From Lachnospiraceae bacterium (GTDB lineage Bacteria; Bacillota; Clostridia; Lachnospirales; Lachnospiraceae), in assembly GCA_021772075.1 (NCBI GenBank), contig JAETNQ010000034.1:1-43376 (forward strand): a stretch of DNA of 43,376 bases, read 5' to 3'. The notes below the pieces were generated by a model. The model made no database searches. It was not told where the DNA came from and saw nothing but the letters and a program-made list of their open reading frames with translations. Both the position numbers and the translations under genes were made by a program. Each line of letters begins with the position of its first letter. The first letter of the stretch is position 1. Below are positions 1-9,698 of the stretch, in pieces.

Positions 1-100
1 ATTTCCGAACCGGAGATGCAAGAGAAAAACTGATATCACTGTATCCTACAAGCATAACTTCCACCCCTTAAATGGGGTGACGGTTATGTTGAATATCAAC
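1..100 (+). mobile_element. Possible right end of an IS605/TnpB-type element, truncated by window edge
   Basis: Two adjacent hairpins are visible. One spans 53-88, with outer arms CATAAC/GTTATG and inner arms CACCCC/GGGGTG. The second is at 88-100 (GTTGA-ATA-TCAAC). An open frame from the window edge ends in TAA at 69-71, inside the first hairpin. A reading frame that ends within a hairpin, followed by a short terminal hairpin, resembles the right end and guide-RNA region of IS200/IS605 TnpB elements. No transposase motif is inside the window, so this is inference. It could equally be an ordinary transcript end. From 101 to 218 nothing else is recognised. Confidence 0.3.
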
Positions 101-218
101 GGTACAGTACACTAGTGGCAAAACACAGGATCATCCATTTATGTCTGCTCTAGGCTGTCGGCGTCAAAATCCGCCTGTTCTCTTCCACATACCAGACCCT
201 CCCTCTGCAATCTAAAAA

Positions 219-1883
219 TCACTCCAGTTCATATATGCTCCACAGCCCCCTTTTTGCGATCAGCTTCCTGCTTTCCAGATTTGGATTGCCCTCCTTGAGC
301 ATATCCAGATTCTCCTCCTGCATCTCGTGGTCCGCCGCATAAACGATCACCTTATCGCTGCCGCAGATCGTTTCATCCGTAATTTTCTCCGGGTTCTCCT
401 GGCTGGCAAAATATACTCTGTCATATTGCATCAATTCCTGGGAGCGCCACCAGACATGGTACGGCGTCGCGTCGTTATAGAAAACAATGACCGGCGCATG
501 CCTGTTTTCCCGGGCATAGGCTACATCAGCCCTGTCTTCTTCATAAAGGAAAATCACCTTCCCGGATGCCAGTCCATAAACATTTCCCAGAAGAAGCAAT
601 ACTAAGAAAACAATCGCGCCTCCCTTGAAAACTTTGGCAAAACTGCTGCCTCCTTCCCTGCAAAACAGCCATGCGGCCCGGTTCCAAAGCTCATACACAG
701 CCGCCATTACCAGAAACAGCAGAATGCCATAAATCGGATGCTGGTACCGGTTGGAAGTCTCATAAAGCAAAAGCGCCGTTTTCGACACCGTCAAAAAATA
801 ACCGGCCGACGCAAACAGCAGCAGGAAATATGGAACCGCCTCGATACGGGATTCCCCGCCGTTTCTTCCCGTTTCCGCCCCTTCCCCTGCCTTTTTCTTT
901 TTTACTGCCGCCGCACATGCCAAAACGGCGATCAGGATCAGCCAGAACCACAAATAACCATTGAACAAATATTCATTCACCAATCCGGCAAAAAATCCCA
1001 GCCTTCCCCAAGTATTCGCGCTGTCCAGGAATTCGGAAACCGCCCCCGTTCCCCGGTATCCCCTGAAAATGTGGGAAAGGCAGGCCGGATAGCTGGCTGC
1101 GGCGAGCAATAAGGACCCTCCGCAAACCGCCCCGTAAAGGATGCAGTCTTTCAGCTTCCTGTTTTTCCATAGATTCCAAAAACAAAACCCGGCTCCCATA
1201 AAAAACAGAAAAATAATATAATAATACTGGGTCAGGAAGCCGAGATAATTCACCGCCATCAACGGAAGCAAAAATGATTTCTTATTTCCTCCGTTCTCCA
1301 GCGCCGCCCTCACATGGAGGCAGGCACAGAGCAGCACGAATACCGCCAGCCACTCGTACATCCGGATAAACATCACGCCGGAAACTGCGGCCGCATTGCA
1401 TCCATATACCGCCGCGACGGCAAAAGCCAGTTTTTTATTCCTCCCTCCGGCCATAAAGGCCAGCCAGGAGAGCAGAGCAAAATGAATGGCAAAAGCGGCG
1501 ATATTCACGCCAATGCCCAGCCATTTGCTGAATACCCCGGGGAACAGGGAACAGGCCGTATGCAGAAGAAAATAAAAAAAGGGCGGATGCACGTCCCATG
1601 ACTGCACTTCGGCCACCAAGCCATAACGGAAACCTTCTCCTTCCAGTACAACAAACTCATTCCGGAAAGAATCCCTCTCCACCCATTCCCTGTCCGGTTC
1701 AAATAAGCCGGCGGTACGGTTAGTGGAATAATAAGAATAATATTCGTCCTCATGAAATCCCGCTTTCCGGTTCCCGAAATAAACCAGCAGCAATATTTGC
1801 AGGCATAACAAAGCAAGAAAGGCGGCTGACCAAAACCGCCCCTTCTGAAACGCATCGTTTTTTATCATTGTTTTTTCCGTCAT
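219..1883 (-). CDS. GT39/GT83-like membrane glycosyltransferase (GT-C fold)
   Basis: This 554-residue integral membrane protein begins with one transmembrane segment (about 18-37). An acidic loop with the motif HEDEYYSYY follows, then DVHPPFFYFLLH. The acidic first loop and the HPP motif are typical of GT-C enzymes such as PMT, ArnT and other GT39/GT83 members, which move a sugar from a polyprenyl-phosphate donor on the outer membrane face. About ten more hydrophobic segments follow, with a soluble C-terminal tail. It is the last gene of the polysaccharide cluster in view, 40 bases after a GT2 gene. The GtrB-like protein at 13956-14885 could make its lipid-linked donor. Family is fairly certain; substrate is unknown. 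Confidence 0.8.
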   Translation of the reverse strand: MTEKTMIKNDAFQKGRFWSAAFLALLCLQILLLVYFGNRKAGFHEDEYYSYYSTNRTAGLFEPDREWVERDSFRNEFVVLEGEGFRYGLVAEVQSWDVHPPFFYFLLHTACSLFPGVFSKWLGIGVNIAAFAIHFALLSWLAFMAGGRNKKLAFAVAAVYGCNAAAVSGVMFIRMYEWLAVFVLLCACLHVRAALENGGNKKSFLLPLMAVNYLGFLTQYYYIIFLFFMGAGFCFWNLWKNRKLKDCILYGAVCGGSLLLAAASYPACLSHIFRGYRGTGAVSEFLDSANTWGRLGFFAGLVNEYLFNGYLWFWLILIAVLACAAAVKKKKAGEGAETGRNGGESRIEAVPYFLLLFASAGYFLTVSKTALLLYETSNRYQHPIYGILLFLVMAAVYELWNRAAWLFCREGGSSFAKVFKGGAIVFLVLLLLGNVYGLASGKVIFLYEEDRADVAYARENRHAPVIVFYNDATPYHVWWRSQELMQYDRVYFASQENPEKITDETICGSDKVIVYAADHEMQEENLDMLKEGNPNLESRKLIAKRGLWSIYELE

Positions 1884-1923
1884 TTGTCATCGATCCCTCA
1901 TTTCCCAACGGCTTTTTGCCCAA

Positions 1924-2934
1924 TTACCTCGTTCCGGCGCCCGGTTCGCCGGACAACCTCATTTTCCAGCTATGGATCCGCCGCACCGTCTTCGGGGCAG
2001 CCGTCAGCAGCAGCAGGTATCCTTTATTCTTGGGAGTCAAAAATGGATTTTGAATCGTATCCCTTATATGCTTCCTTAAATATTTTTTCACCGACCGGTA
2101 AAAATCATCCTCTTTTTTCATTTTTTCCACCGGAATATGAAGCATATAATCCAGCCTTTGGTAAAGCCCGAACCGGACCGCCTCCCGGCGCAGCGCCGGA
2201 TACCTTTCCTCCACAATCCGTTCCGCCATATCCGCGTTGTCCACAATATCCATAAAAACGCGGGAAAATTCCTTTTTCGTTTTCTTTCTCGTATTGCTTC
2301 CCGTCCGGTAAAACACGTGGTAATCCTGCTCCGGCAGAATCGCAATTCGATCGGTTTCCCCAAGCATCTCCACCAAAAGATGGAAGTCTTCATTCAGCAC
2401 CCCTTCCGGGAACCGGTGCTTTTCGAACAATTTCCTTTCTGTCAGCTTCGTACAGTAGGAGCAGTCCCCTCTATGGAGCAGCAGCTCCCGCATAAAATTT
2501 TCCCCGCTGCATAAATAAGTCTCCTTTGGCGGCTCGCAGACATCGGGAAGACGGTTCCCGGATTCATCGATTTCATCCCGGGAGATCTGGGCAATGGAAA
2601 CCCCCGTTTCCCTGATACACTCCATCAGCCGTTCATACATCTTCGGCCCGATATAATCGTCGCTGTCCACAAACCCCAGATACTTCCCTTGCGCCTTGCC
2701 GATCCCCATATTCCTCGCGGAAGAAGATCCTCCGTTCGGCTTATGGAATACCCGGATCCTCCCATCCTCCTTAGCCAGCTCGTCCGCCAGTTTTTCCGTT
2801 CCGTCATCGGAACCGTCGTCCACCAGCAGGATTTCCAGATTCGAATATGTTTGCCTGCAAATGGACTCCACGCATCTTCTGAGACAATCCTGAATATTAT
2901 AGATTGGTACGATTACGCTGATTAAATCCTGCAT
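1924..2934 (-). CDS. Glycosyltransferase family 2 protein
   Basis: This 336-residue GT-A fold enzyme carries the N-terminal signature SVIVPIYN, then LLVDDGSDDGT, and the metal-binding block FVDSDDYI near residue 93. These are classic GT2 nucleotide-sugar binding motifs. The C-terminal half is a helical region of the kind common in capsule transferases. No membrane segment is seen, so it probably works at the cytoplasmic face, adding one sugar to the lipid-linked repeat unit. It starts 27 bases after the stop of the chemoreceptor gene, with GGGGAG upstream, and is probably co-transcribed with it. Donor and acceptor cannot be predicted. Confidence 0.88.
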   Translation of the reverse strand: MQDLISVIVPIYNIQDCLRRCVESICRQTYSNLEILLVDDGSDDGTEKLADELAKEDGRIRVFHKPNGGSSSARNMGIGKAQGKYLGFVDSDDYIGPKMYERLMECIRETGVSIAQISRDEIDESGNRLPDVCEPPKETYLCSGENFMRELLLHRGDCSYCTKLTERKLFEKHRFPEGVLNEDFHLLVEMLGETDRIAILPEQDYHVFYRTGSNTRKKTKKEFSRVFMDIVDNADMAERIVEERYPALRREAVRFGLYQRLDYMLHIPVEKMKKEDDFYRSVKKYLRKHIRDTIQNPFLTPKNKGYLLLLTAAPKTVRRIHSWKMRLSGEPGAGTR

Positions 2935-2961
2935 ACTCCCCGCCCTTCATCCGTCTTCCGC

Positions 2962-4998
2962 CTATATATGAAAGAATTCTATCATCTCATTCAAAGTAGC
3001 TGCCTGTGCCGAAAGTTCTTCGCTGGAAGCGGCACTTTCTTCCGACATCGCCGAGTTATCATTTACTACGCTGGATATCTGGTCGAGTCCTTTTTCCACC
3101 TCTGCCAGACTGTCTTTCTGGCGATCTGCAATGGATGACAATTCATGAATGGAATCCGTCAGATGCACGACTCCCTCTACCGATTCCGAAAGCCGGTCAG
3201 CCGCGCTGCCGACCAAATTCATCCCGCGCTTCACGGCATTCATGGAATTCTGGATCAGTTCCGTGGATTTCTGCACCGCAAGAACGCTTTCCCTGGAAAG
3301 ATTTCCCACTTCATTGGCAACCACGGAAAAACCTTTTCCCATTTCTCCAGCTCTTGCCGCCTCAATCGACGCATTAAGGGAAAGAAGATTGGTCTGATCC
3401 GCAATTTCTTCTATGTTCGCAATAATCGCGCTGATTGCGTTGGAGCATTCATTAATTTCTTCCATCGCGTTTACCAGCTGCTTCATCTCCTGGTTGCTGC
3501 ATTCAATATTGTTTTTCACGCCGCCGGCATCTGCTGCGGCATTTTTTGCATATTCCGCATTTTTACGAACCTGCCCGGATATATCCGTAACAGTGGCCAG
3601 CAGTTCCTCCACAGCCGTCGCCTGGTTCACCGCGCCTTCCGCAAGCGCCTGGGCCGCCTGGGCGATCTGCCCCGCCCCTCCGGTCACCTGGGTCGCCGTA
3701 GCATCAATTCCCTCAATAGTTTCCACCAGCCTGCCGGAAAGGTTTTCCATCCCCTCTTTTATTTTGCCGAACTCTCCTGCATAGTCCTGCTTTAAAACAT
3801 AGTGGAGATTCCCGTTCCCGATCTCGCCCAGTATTTCAGCAATCTCATCAATATATTCTATGTATTTTTTCAAACGCTGCACGGTCTTATCCATCGACAC
3901 TGCCACCTCGCCGATCTCATCATTGGAAGAAATCCTGACTTCCACGTCCAGCTCTCCTCCGGCTATCTTATCTGCCGCGCCATGCAGCTCATGTATAGGA
4001 CGCACAATCCCCATAGCGATCTGCGCAATCAATACACACAGCACACCAATAATAACAGCAAAAAGCAAAATGCTACTCCCCGCCAATTTATAAACAGGCA
4101 GATGATATTCCAGACTAGGCATACCGCTTAGAACTACCCACTGGCTATCCCCCGCCCGCGTCATATACCCGTAATTTTTCGTTCCCATGTACCGGTATTC
4201 GTAAGCCCCGTACTGTTCCTCCGCAAATCCTTTCTTTATTTCTTCCGCAATTTCCAGATCCCGGAGAGGCATATGCAACGCCTCCTGGTCATCCGTATAC
4301 ATAACCGTTCCTTCCTTTGTCAGCAAAAGCAGGAAACCGGTATTGCCCAGCTTCTGCGCCTCCATCATATCCGTCACCGCTCCCAGGGAAAGATCCAGCG
4401 CCGCAACGCCCGTCATTTCCCCCGAAGCATTAAATACCGGGGAAACAATGCTGGACACCATTTCGCCGGTGGAACTGTTTTTATAAGGTTCCGTCACTAT
4501 CGTTGTTTTTGCCTCCAGCACCTGGTCATACCAGCTCCTTGAAGCAATATCCCATTCGCCGATCTCGCTGATATAGCCGCTGTCTTCTATACACTGGCTG
4601 GAATCCACATCTGCCGCCCACATAACCAGAATGTTCTTTTCGTCTGTTTTATGCATGTTTTCCATTGTCGCAATAACAGAAGCATACTGGGGCGCTTCCG
4701 ATATCTTCTCTCCCGGTTCCAGCCCGGCAAACAGCTCTGCCAATTCCTGGTTGGCCCCCAGCTGCCTTCCTATTTCCATATACTTCGTAAAATACTCGCT
4801 GATCTGGCAGGATGCATTCATGGAACTGTCTTTAATATTCTGGTTATTGAGATTCTGAATCTGGCCGCCAGCTATCATGGAAATCAAAATACCTGCAATA
4901 ACCAGCCCCGCTACTGTCGGGGTAATCGTCCTCGCCAGCATTTTCTTTTTGATCGACTCCCGTTTTCCACTTACTTCCTTCCACATTCCCTTACCCAT
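2962..4998 (-). CDS. Methyl-accepting chemotaxis protein with dCache sensor
   Basis: This 678-residue chemoreceptor has TM1 at about 25-45, an extracytoplasmic double-Cache domain at about 50-300, TM2 at about 305-328, HAMP at about 330-385 and a signalling domain to the C terminus. The hairpin tip reads [20 protein letters not shown], the conserved CheA/CheW contact. In the sensor, R154, W156, Y157, Y172 and D202 are spaced much like the published dCache amino-acid-binding signature, so an amino-acid ligand is inferred. The ribosome site GGAGG lies 7 bases before ATG. The gene sits between glycosyltransferases but has its own promoter (5061-5089). Receptor identity is very sure; ligand is tentative. 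Confidence 0.95.
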   Translation of the reverse strand: MGKGMWKEVSGKRESIKKKMLARTITPTVAGLVIAGILISMIAGGQIQNLNNQNIKDSSMNASCQISEYFTKYMEIGRQLGANQELAELFAGLEPGEKISEAPQYASVIATMENMHKTDEKNILVMWAADVDSSQCIEDSGYISEIGEWDIASRSWYDQVLEAKTTIVTEPYKNSSTGEMVSSIVSPVFNASGEMTGVAALDLSLGAVTDMMEAQKLGNTGFLLLLTKEGTVMYTDDQEALHMPLRDLEIAEEIKKGFAEEQYGAYEYRYMGTKNYGYMTRAGDSQWVVLSGMPSLEYHLPVYKLAGSSILLFAVIIGVLCVLIAQIAMGIVRPIHELHGAADKIAGGELDVEVRISSNDEIGEVAVSMDKTVQRLKKYIEYIDEIAEILGEIGNGNLHYVLKQDYAGEFGKIKEGMENLSGRLVETIEGIDATATQVTGGAGQIAQAAQALAEGAVNQATAVEELLATVTDISGQVRKNAEYAKNAAADAGGVKNNIECSNQEMKQLVNAMEEINECSNAISAIIANIEEIADQTNLLSLNASIEAARAGEMGKGFSVVANEVGNLSRESVLAVQKSTELIQNSMNAVKRGMNLVGSAADRLSESVEGVVHLTDSIHELSSIADRQKDSLAEVEKGLDQISSVVNDNSAMSEESAASSEELSAQAATLNEMIEFFHI

Positions 4999-5025
4999 TA
5001 TATTTCCTCCTTCTTCCTCCGCATT

Positions 5026-5039
5026 CCGCAGCCCTGCGG
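5026..5039 (-). other. Leader hairpin of chemoreceptor mRNA
   Basis: CCGCA-GCCC-TGCGG forms a short GC-rich hairpin in the predicted 5' leader of the chemoreceptor gene, between the promoter and the GGAGG ribosome site. No U-tract follows, so it is not a terminator. It may stabilise the transcript. Confidence 0.4.
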
Positions 5040-5060
5040 CGGCTCCGTATCTCTCTATAT

Positions 5061-5089
5061 AGTATAGCGCATCCCCGGTTTTTGGTCAA
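5061..5089 (-). promoter_or_regulatory. Sigma-A-type promoter of dCache chemoreceptor gene
   Basis: On the minus strand TTGACC (-35) and TATACT (-10) are separated by 17 bases, giving a start near 5054 and a leader of about 56 bases. This makes the receptor and the two downstream glycosyltransferases independent of the upstream polysaccharide promoter. No sigma-28-like motif was found here, although many chemoreceptor genes use one. Confidence 0.7.
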
Positions 5090-5146
5090 ACATACTGCCT
5101 CAGACAACGCCGCTTTTCCATTGTATATACTTGCCGCCCGCAGCAA

Positions 5147-6337
5147 TCACGGCATCCCCGCAGCCGCTCTTCCGGGCTGCAGTATGCCGGCCTTGCTCAA
5201 AGGTCCCTCTTCGGCGGGGAAAATCCGGCCGCTTTCCATCCACCGGCCGCAAAAACGAAGCAGTTCCTCCGCCGCATGTTCCGCATTCCACAGACCTGTA
5301 ATAGTATCATAAGCTGCCTTTCCTAATTTTTCCATCCGTTTCCTGTCGGACACCAGCCCCTTTACCAGCCCGGCAAACTCCTCATAAGAATCCTTATGGT
5401 AAATTAAGCCGTTCTTTCCGTTCTCGATCAAAAAAGGAACCGCTCCGGCCTCGCCGCTGGCAACTACGGCACACCCGCTGTTCATGGCCTCGTTCACGAC
5501 AGCCCCCCATCCTTCCAGATGATTGCTGGTAAACAGGTGGATATGGCATTTTTCCATAATATGCCGCACGTTCCCCGGTTCCATATAGCCATAAAACGTA
5601 AAATATTCCTCCAGACCCTTCTCCCTGACCATTCCTTTGATATCCGCTTCCAGTTCTCCGCCTCCTGCCATATGGATATGAAACGGTTCCCCCGCCTTTT
5701 CCAGATCTTCCCCGATCCTGACCGCGAATTCCGGGTGCTTCAGGGGCATAAACCGTCCCGCCCAGACAATATGCACCCTTCCGTCTTTTTCCTTCAATGA
5801 CCGGAATTCCTCCTCCGTATAGCGCACCGTCTCCGGGAAATAACCGAATTTCAGCATTTTCCCCGGATATGCCCTCACGATATGGAAATCCGATGCCACA
5901 TAAGCTCCGGCACACAACAGACAAACCTGTTTGTTACGGAACCTCGTATGATCTTTATATTTTTTCCAAAGCCCCTTGGGGGAAATCGCCTTCCACTGTC
6001 CTTCCCGGTACAGCCTTTCGCTCAGGCGCAAAGACAATTTTCCGCTTTTCTCCCTTTTTTCTATGATATCTGTCACATCCAGCAAATCTTCCCTGCGGAT
6101 CCATCCGAATATGGCGATATCGCTTTCCAGCATCTTCTTCCGGCAAATTTCTTCTTCCTCATAAATGCAGCGTACATAAGGAGGCCGCCCGTCTCCTCCC
6201 CATCCCATAGCCAGCCGTTCCTCTTCCATCGGCTCCGTCTGGATAAAGCAATACCCCTCTCCCAGCTTCCGGTAACAGGCATCCGAAAAAGGAATCTGAT
6301 GATGGTTGATATAATTGGATACAAAAGTAATCGTCAT
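5147..6337 (-). CDS. Glycosyltransferase family 4 (GT-B fold)
   Basis: This 396-residue enzyme shows the C-terminal GT4 donor-binding features: VWAGRFMPLKHPEFAVR near residue 195, then HIHLFTSNHLEGWGAVVNEAMNSGCAVVAS, which includes the glutamate-containing EX7E-like motif (E-G-W-G-xxx-NEAM). The N-terminal domain opens with TFVSNYINHHQIPFS, a typical acceptor-side beginning. No membrane helix is seen. The ATG overlaps the TGA of the preceding GT4 gene by four bases, indicating translational coupling and joint work on one repeat unit. Sugar specificity is unknown. Confidence 0.88.
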   Translation of the reverse strand: MTITFVSNYINHHQIPFSDACYRKLGEGYCFIQTEPMEEERLAMGWGGDGRPPYVRCIYEEEEICRKKMLESDIAIFGWIRREDLLDVTDIIEKREKSGKLSLRLSERLYREGQWKAISPKGLWKKYKDHTRFRNKQVCLLCAGAYVASDFHIVRAYPGKMLKFGYFPETVRYTEEEFRSLKEKDGRVHIVWAGRFMPLKHPEFAVRIGEDLEKAGEPFHIHMAGGGELEADIKGMVREKGLEEYFTFYGYMEPGNVRHIMEKCHIHLFTSNHLEGWGAVVNEAMNSGCAVVASGEAGAVPFLIENGKNGLIYHKDSYEEFAGLVKGLVSDRKRMEKLGKAAYDTITGLWNAEHAAEELLRFCGRWMESGRIFPAEEGPLSKAGILQPGRAAAGMP

Positions 6338-7674
6338 TGCACAATCTCCTCATAGATCGCCAGCAGCCGCTCAAAATTCCGTTCCCCGTCATGGGCCGCC
6401 AGCGCCCTGGTCCTCGCCGCCTCCGCCCTTTGGAGCGTTTTTTCCTTTTCCTCCCATGTCCGAATCACGCAGCGTGCCAGCATCTCCACATTTCCGGCCT
6501 CGTACAGCAGCCCTTCCTTTCCGTCTTCCATCATGCTCGGAATCCCCCCGGTATCCGCCGCTACTGCGGGTACTCCCAGAAGCATCGCTTCTCCCAGGGA
6601 GTTAGGGGAATTTTCCAGCGAAGAGGGGCAAATAAACATGCTGCTTTTCAAAAGCCTCTCCTTCATCCCATCGGCCGAAAGCTTTCCCAGCGCCTTTACA
6701 TGTCCCTCCAGGCCCAGCGTTCCGATCAGCTCCAGAAGATATTTTCCATAAGAGGACAGCTTGATTTTATCTTTGACAGAATCCTTCCTCATCACATCGG
6801 CTCCTGCCACATACACGCATGCCCGGGGGTAATGGCGCAAAATTTCCGGCAAAGCCCTCAGCACATAGTGGAAGCCCTTCAGCGGATAATCCCCCTGGCT
6901 TAAAAAAATACTGTACGGCGCACAATCCTCCGCCTTCCATCTCCCGCTGTAAAATACGGGGCGCATCGTTTCATTCATAAAATGATACGTCGCCTTCCCG
7001 TTTATTTTCTCCGTCTCCCTGCGGTCAAATTCCGTCCGCCCCGTAATGTGCGCCGTTTTGCCCAGCGCTTCTTTTTCCCGTTCCCCCCGTATCCTGAATT
7101 TCTCCTGTTGTTGGGGAATACTGTCTTTCCGCAGCCAGTCCCGGAATGTTTTTCTTCGGATGACCCGCTCCGGCAGATCGGCCATATAAGCCTCCGCACA
7201 GGCAAAACAAAGCCCCTGTATCCCGACCAGCGTCCGTTCCGGCCTCCCGAACGCCCTGACCATAGCCAGCGTATGGGGGAATTCCGTCCCGAAAATATGC
7301 ACCATATCCGGCTTAAAATCTTCCAAAATTTCTTTCAGCCGCCCTTCCAGCCTGTCGTCATATACTTCCGGAGCTGCAAGATTTTCCACGAAACCATAGC
7401 AAAGGCTGCCGCTTTCTTCCAATCGGAATCCCCCTGCCTTTCCCTGCCGCTCCACGGCGTCCGCCGTCTTTTCGTCCATAGGAAAGCAGATTCCCAGTTC
7501 TATCCCTGCCCCGGCTTGGCCGGTTGAGTCATTTCCGCTGCCTGCGGCCCGCTCTTTTGCCCGGCAGATCCTTTCATATATTCCCGTCAGCCATCCTTCC
7601 CGGTTGCTGTAAGGCAGTTCCAGCTCCCGGGCAATCGCTGGAAGCATAATGTTGCATAACCATAATATTCTCAT
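6334..7674 (-). CDS. Glycosyltransferase family 4 (GT-B fold)
   Basis: This 446-residue protein begins RILWLCNIMLPAIA. Its C-terminal GT4 domain includes LSQGDYPLKGFHYVLRAL, then FICPSSLENSPNSLGEAMLLGVPAVAAD, containing the conserved E-N-S-P-N-S-L-G-E-A motif that binds the donor phosphate and ribose. It probably adds a hexose to the undecaprenyl-linked intermediate in the cytoplasm. It lies 48 bases after a GT2 gene and overlaps the next GT4 gene by four bases. The sugar donor cannot be read from sequence. Confidence 0.88.
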   Translation of the reverse strand: MRILWLCNIMLPAIARELELPYSNREGWLTGIYERICRAKERAAGSGNDSTGQAGAGIELGICFPMDEKTADAVERQGKAGGFRLEESGSLCYGFVENLAAPEVYDDRLEGRLKEILEDFKPDMVHIFGTEFPHTLAMVRAFGRPERTLVGIQGLCFACAEAYMADLPERVIRRKTFRDWLRKDSIPQQQEKFRIRGEREKEALGKTAHITGRTEFDRRETEKINGKATYHFMNETMRPVFYSGRWKAEDCAPYSIFLSQGDYPLKGFHYVLRALPEILRHYPRACVYVAGADVMRKDSVKDKIKLSSYGKYLLELIGTLGLEGHVKALGKLSADGMKERLLKSSMFICPSSLENSPNSLGEAMLLGVPAVAADTGGIPSMMEDGKEGLLYEAGNVEMLARCVIRTWEEKEKTLQRAEAARTRALAAHDGERNFERLLAIYEEIVQ

Positions 7675-7722
7675 CGCTTTGTCCAGTCCTTCCCATCGGC
7701 AGCCTATAAGGCCGCTGTATCG

Positions 7723-8538
7723 TTACCGCCTGTACAGGCTTCTCTTCAGCTGCTGGTAAATATGGGCCGTCGCCTTATTTTCCGCCAGCCGGGTGCGCAG
7801 CCGCGACAATGTCAGCAGCATTGCCGCCCTATATTTGAAAATCTGCCCGGCAGACATATATTTTTCCGTAATTTCCTTATGCTCCGCCGCCGATACCCGG
7901 CGGTTCTCCTTTGTCTCCGAAAAACCTCCGCCCTCATAATCCGCGATCAGGAAGGGCATATAAACCGTTCTTGCCCCTCCCCGGAAAAAACACCAGAGAA
8001 AATGTTCATAGTCCGCCCTTACCTTATATTTCACGTCAAACTTCTTTTCCTTCATCAAAGGGTTCCCATAAAAACAAGCCTGATGGCACGGCACGTTCCG
8101 GTAACAGCCGAAGGCATCCATGGACGGGTTGGACATGACCCGCTCCCCGGTCAGGCGTTCATAAATATCCCCATAAAAAATATAACGCCCGGCGTCCCCC
8201 CCCGCTCCTTCTTTATTCCGCGAAACCTTCCCGATCTCGTTTCCCACCCGTTGCAGCACATCCTTATCGTAAAAAACATCCCCGCAGTTCAGAAAATAAA
8301 TATATTCTCCCCCTGCCTGTTCCACCGCCTGGTTCATCCCGTCATAAATACCCTTGTCCTTCTTCCGGAAAACCTGTATCCGCCCGTCTTCCGGCAGTCC
8401 GTCCAGACAGCCGTCCGAGGACATTCCGTCTTTTATGATGACCTCATAATCCCCGCAAGTCTGCATCAGGATGCTTTCCACCGTCCTCTTTAATTTATTC
8501 CCTGCATTCAGGCAGACTACAATGATACTGAACTTCAC
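7723..8538 (-). CDS. Glycosyltransferase family 2 (WcaA/WcaE-like)
   Basis: This 271-residue enzyme opens with FSIIVVCLNAGNKLKRTV. It then shows IKDGMSSDG and the block KKDKGIYDGMNQAVEQAGG, followed by YIYFLNCGDVFY. The KGIYDxMN sequence and the asparagine-cysteine-glycine-aspartate at the usual DxD position match the small GT2 group around colanic-acid WcaE and related capsule enzymes. The start is GTG at 8536-8538, chosen because AGGAGG sits 7 bases upstream and no better ATG exists. The polymerase-like gene stops just 10 bases before. Cytoplasmic; donor unknown. Confidence 0.86.
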   Translation of the reverse strand: MKFSIIVVCLNAGNKLKRTVESILMQTCGDYEVIIKDGMSSDGCLDGLPEDGRIQVFRKKDKGIYDGMNQAVEQAGGEYIYFLNCGDVFYDKDVLQRVGNEIGKVSRNKEGAGGDAGRYIFYGDIYERLTGERVMSNPSMDAFGCYRNVPCHQACFYGNPLMKEKKFDVKYKVRADYEHFLWCFFRGGARTVYMPFLIADYEGGGFSETKENRRVSAAEHKEITEKYMSAGQIFKYRAAMLLTLSRLRTRLAENKATAHIYQQLKRSLYRR

Positions 8539-8548
8539 CGCGCACCTC

Positions 8549-9676
8549 CTAATTCACATCCGACAAAATCGGCACCATATCATGGAACATAAAAGTCTGG
8601 TAAGGCAGCACCCGGATTCCGTCGTTCCCGGCCCGCAGGAGATAAAGAACGAAATACCCTGCCGCCGCCAGCCCGATCGCCGCGCTCCAGAACCTCCTCT
8701 GCCTCTTATCCCCGATCTTCGCCAGCACCGCCGGAATAAACAGGATCTGCGTCACATTCAGATAATAGCCGATCCGCGTAATGATCGGCAGAAACGAGCA
8801 GCATGTGTACAGCACAAGCGCCCCCAGATTGCAGAAAAAATAAAACCGGTTCCTCCTGCTCCCCTCCACCGCCTGTTTAAAATACAAGAGAGAAAATACA
8901 AGCACCCCCAGGCACCGGAGAATATTGAACCAGCTGATCCCGCCCTCCAGATATTCCGTATCCTCATAGGACGGATATAAAAAAACAACCGCCTTTAAAT
9001 AAAAATCCTGCAGAAAGAAAAACGTAGTGCAAAATAAAGCCATCAGCCCCATCTGCCATTTTTTCCATGCCAGCGAGGCGAGAAAATAAAGGGGGATCGC
9101 CACCAGCATAGACTTATGGAACAAGGAGCCGAGCAGGACAAGCAGGATAAACTTGCCCCATTCCCCCTTCAGTACATATTTTATGGAATACAACGCCAGC
9201 GCCAGCGCCAGATAATACCGCACCGTATTAAACGTGGAAAAATAAAACCCGAATGCCATAAACAGAAAGAAGCTCCACCCAAAACTGTCGCTCTGCTCAT
9301 ACATCGCTTTCAAAAACAGCCAAAGGGTAAAAAAAGCGAATACCGCGAACACCAGCAGGAAATTTTCGCCCCCCGCCAGCCGGTACACCGCTGCCACCAG
9401 CAGATTAAACCCTGCCTCGGTGGGGACATATTCATATGCGCCGCAGGCGATCAGATGCATGAACTCCACATATTTTGCATAATCGTTCCCCACATTCATA
9501 CGGCATGCGGACAAAGCAAACAAGACGATAAAAACCGTAAACAGGCACAATCCGTTACGGACCTGCCGCCGGCTTCCCCGGACTTCCCGATATCCTGTTC
9601 CCCCTCCTGCCGGCGCCGTTTCCACCAACGCCGCCAGCGCCGCTGTTCCTGCCGCTATCATCACATATAAAACCAT
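8549..9676 (-). CDS. EpsG-family membrane protein (probable Wzy-type polysaccharide polymerase)
   Basis: This 375-residue protein has about ten hydrophobic segments and the EpsG-family signature in its first third: MNVGNDYAKYVEFMH near residue 60, then PTEAGFNLLVAAVYRL near 83. Family members are thought to polymerise lipid-linked repeat units on the outer face of the membrane. The position, in the middle of glycosyltransferases and downstream of a chain-length regulator, fits. It is the only polymerase candidate in the window. A different transport or modification role is possible because EpsG proteins are poorly characterised. Confidence 0.82.
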   Translation of the reverse strand: MVLYVMIAAGTAALAALVETAPAGGGTGYREVRGSRRQVRNGLCLFTVFIVLFALSACRMNVGNDYAKYVEFMHLIACGAYEYVPTEAGFNLLVAAVYRLAGGENFLLVFAVFAFFTLWLFLKAMYEQSDSFGWSFFLFMAFGFYFSTFNTVRYYLALALALYSIKYVLKGEWGKFILLVLLGSLFHKSMLVAIPLYFLASLAWKKWQMGLMALFCTTFFFLQDFYLKAVVFLYPSYEDTEYLEGGISWFNILRCLGVLVFSLLYFKQAVEGSRRNRFYFFCNLGALVLYTCCSFLPIITRIGYYLNVTQILFIPAVLAKIGDKRQRRFWSAAIGLAAAGYFVLYLLRAGNDGIRVLPYQTFMFHDMVPILSDVN

Positions 9677-9698
9677 ACGTTCCCTTCCCGCCGCGCCC

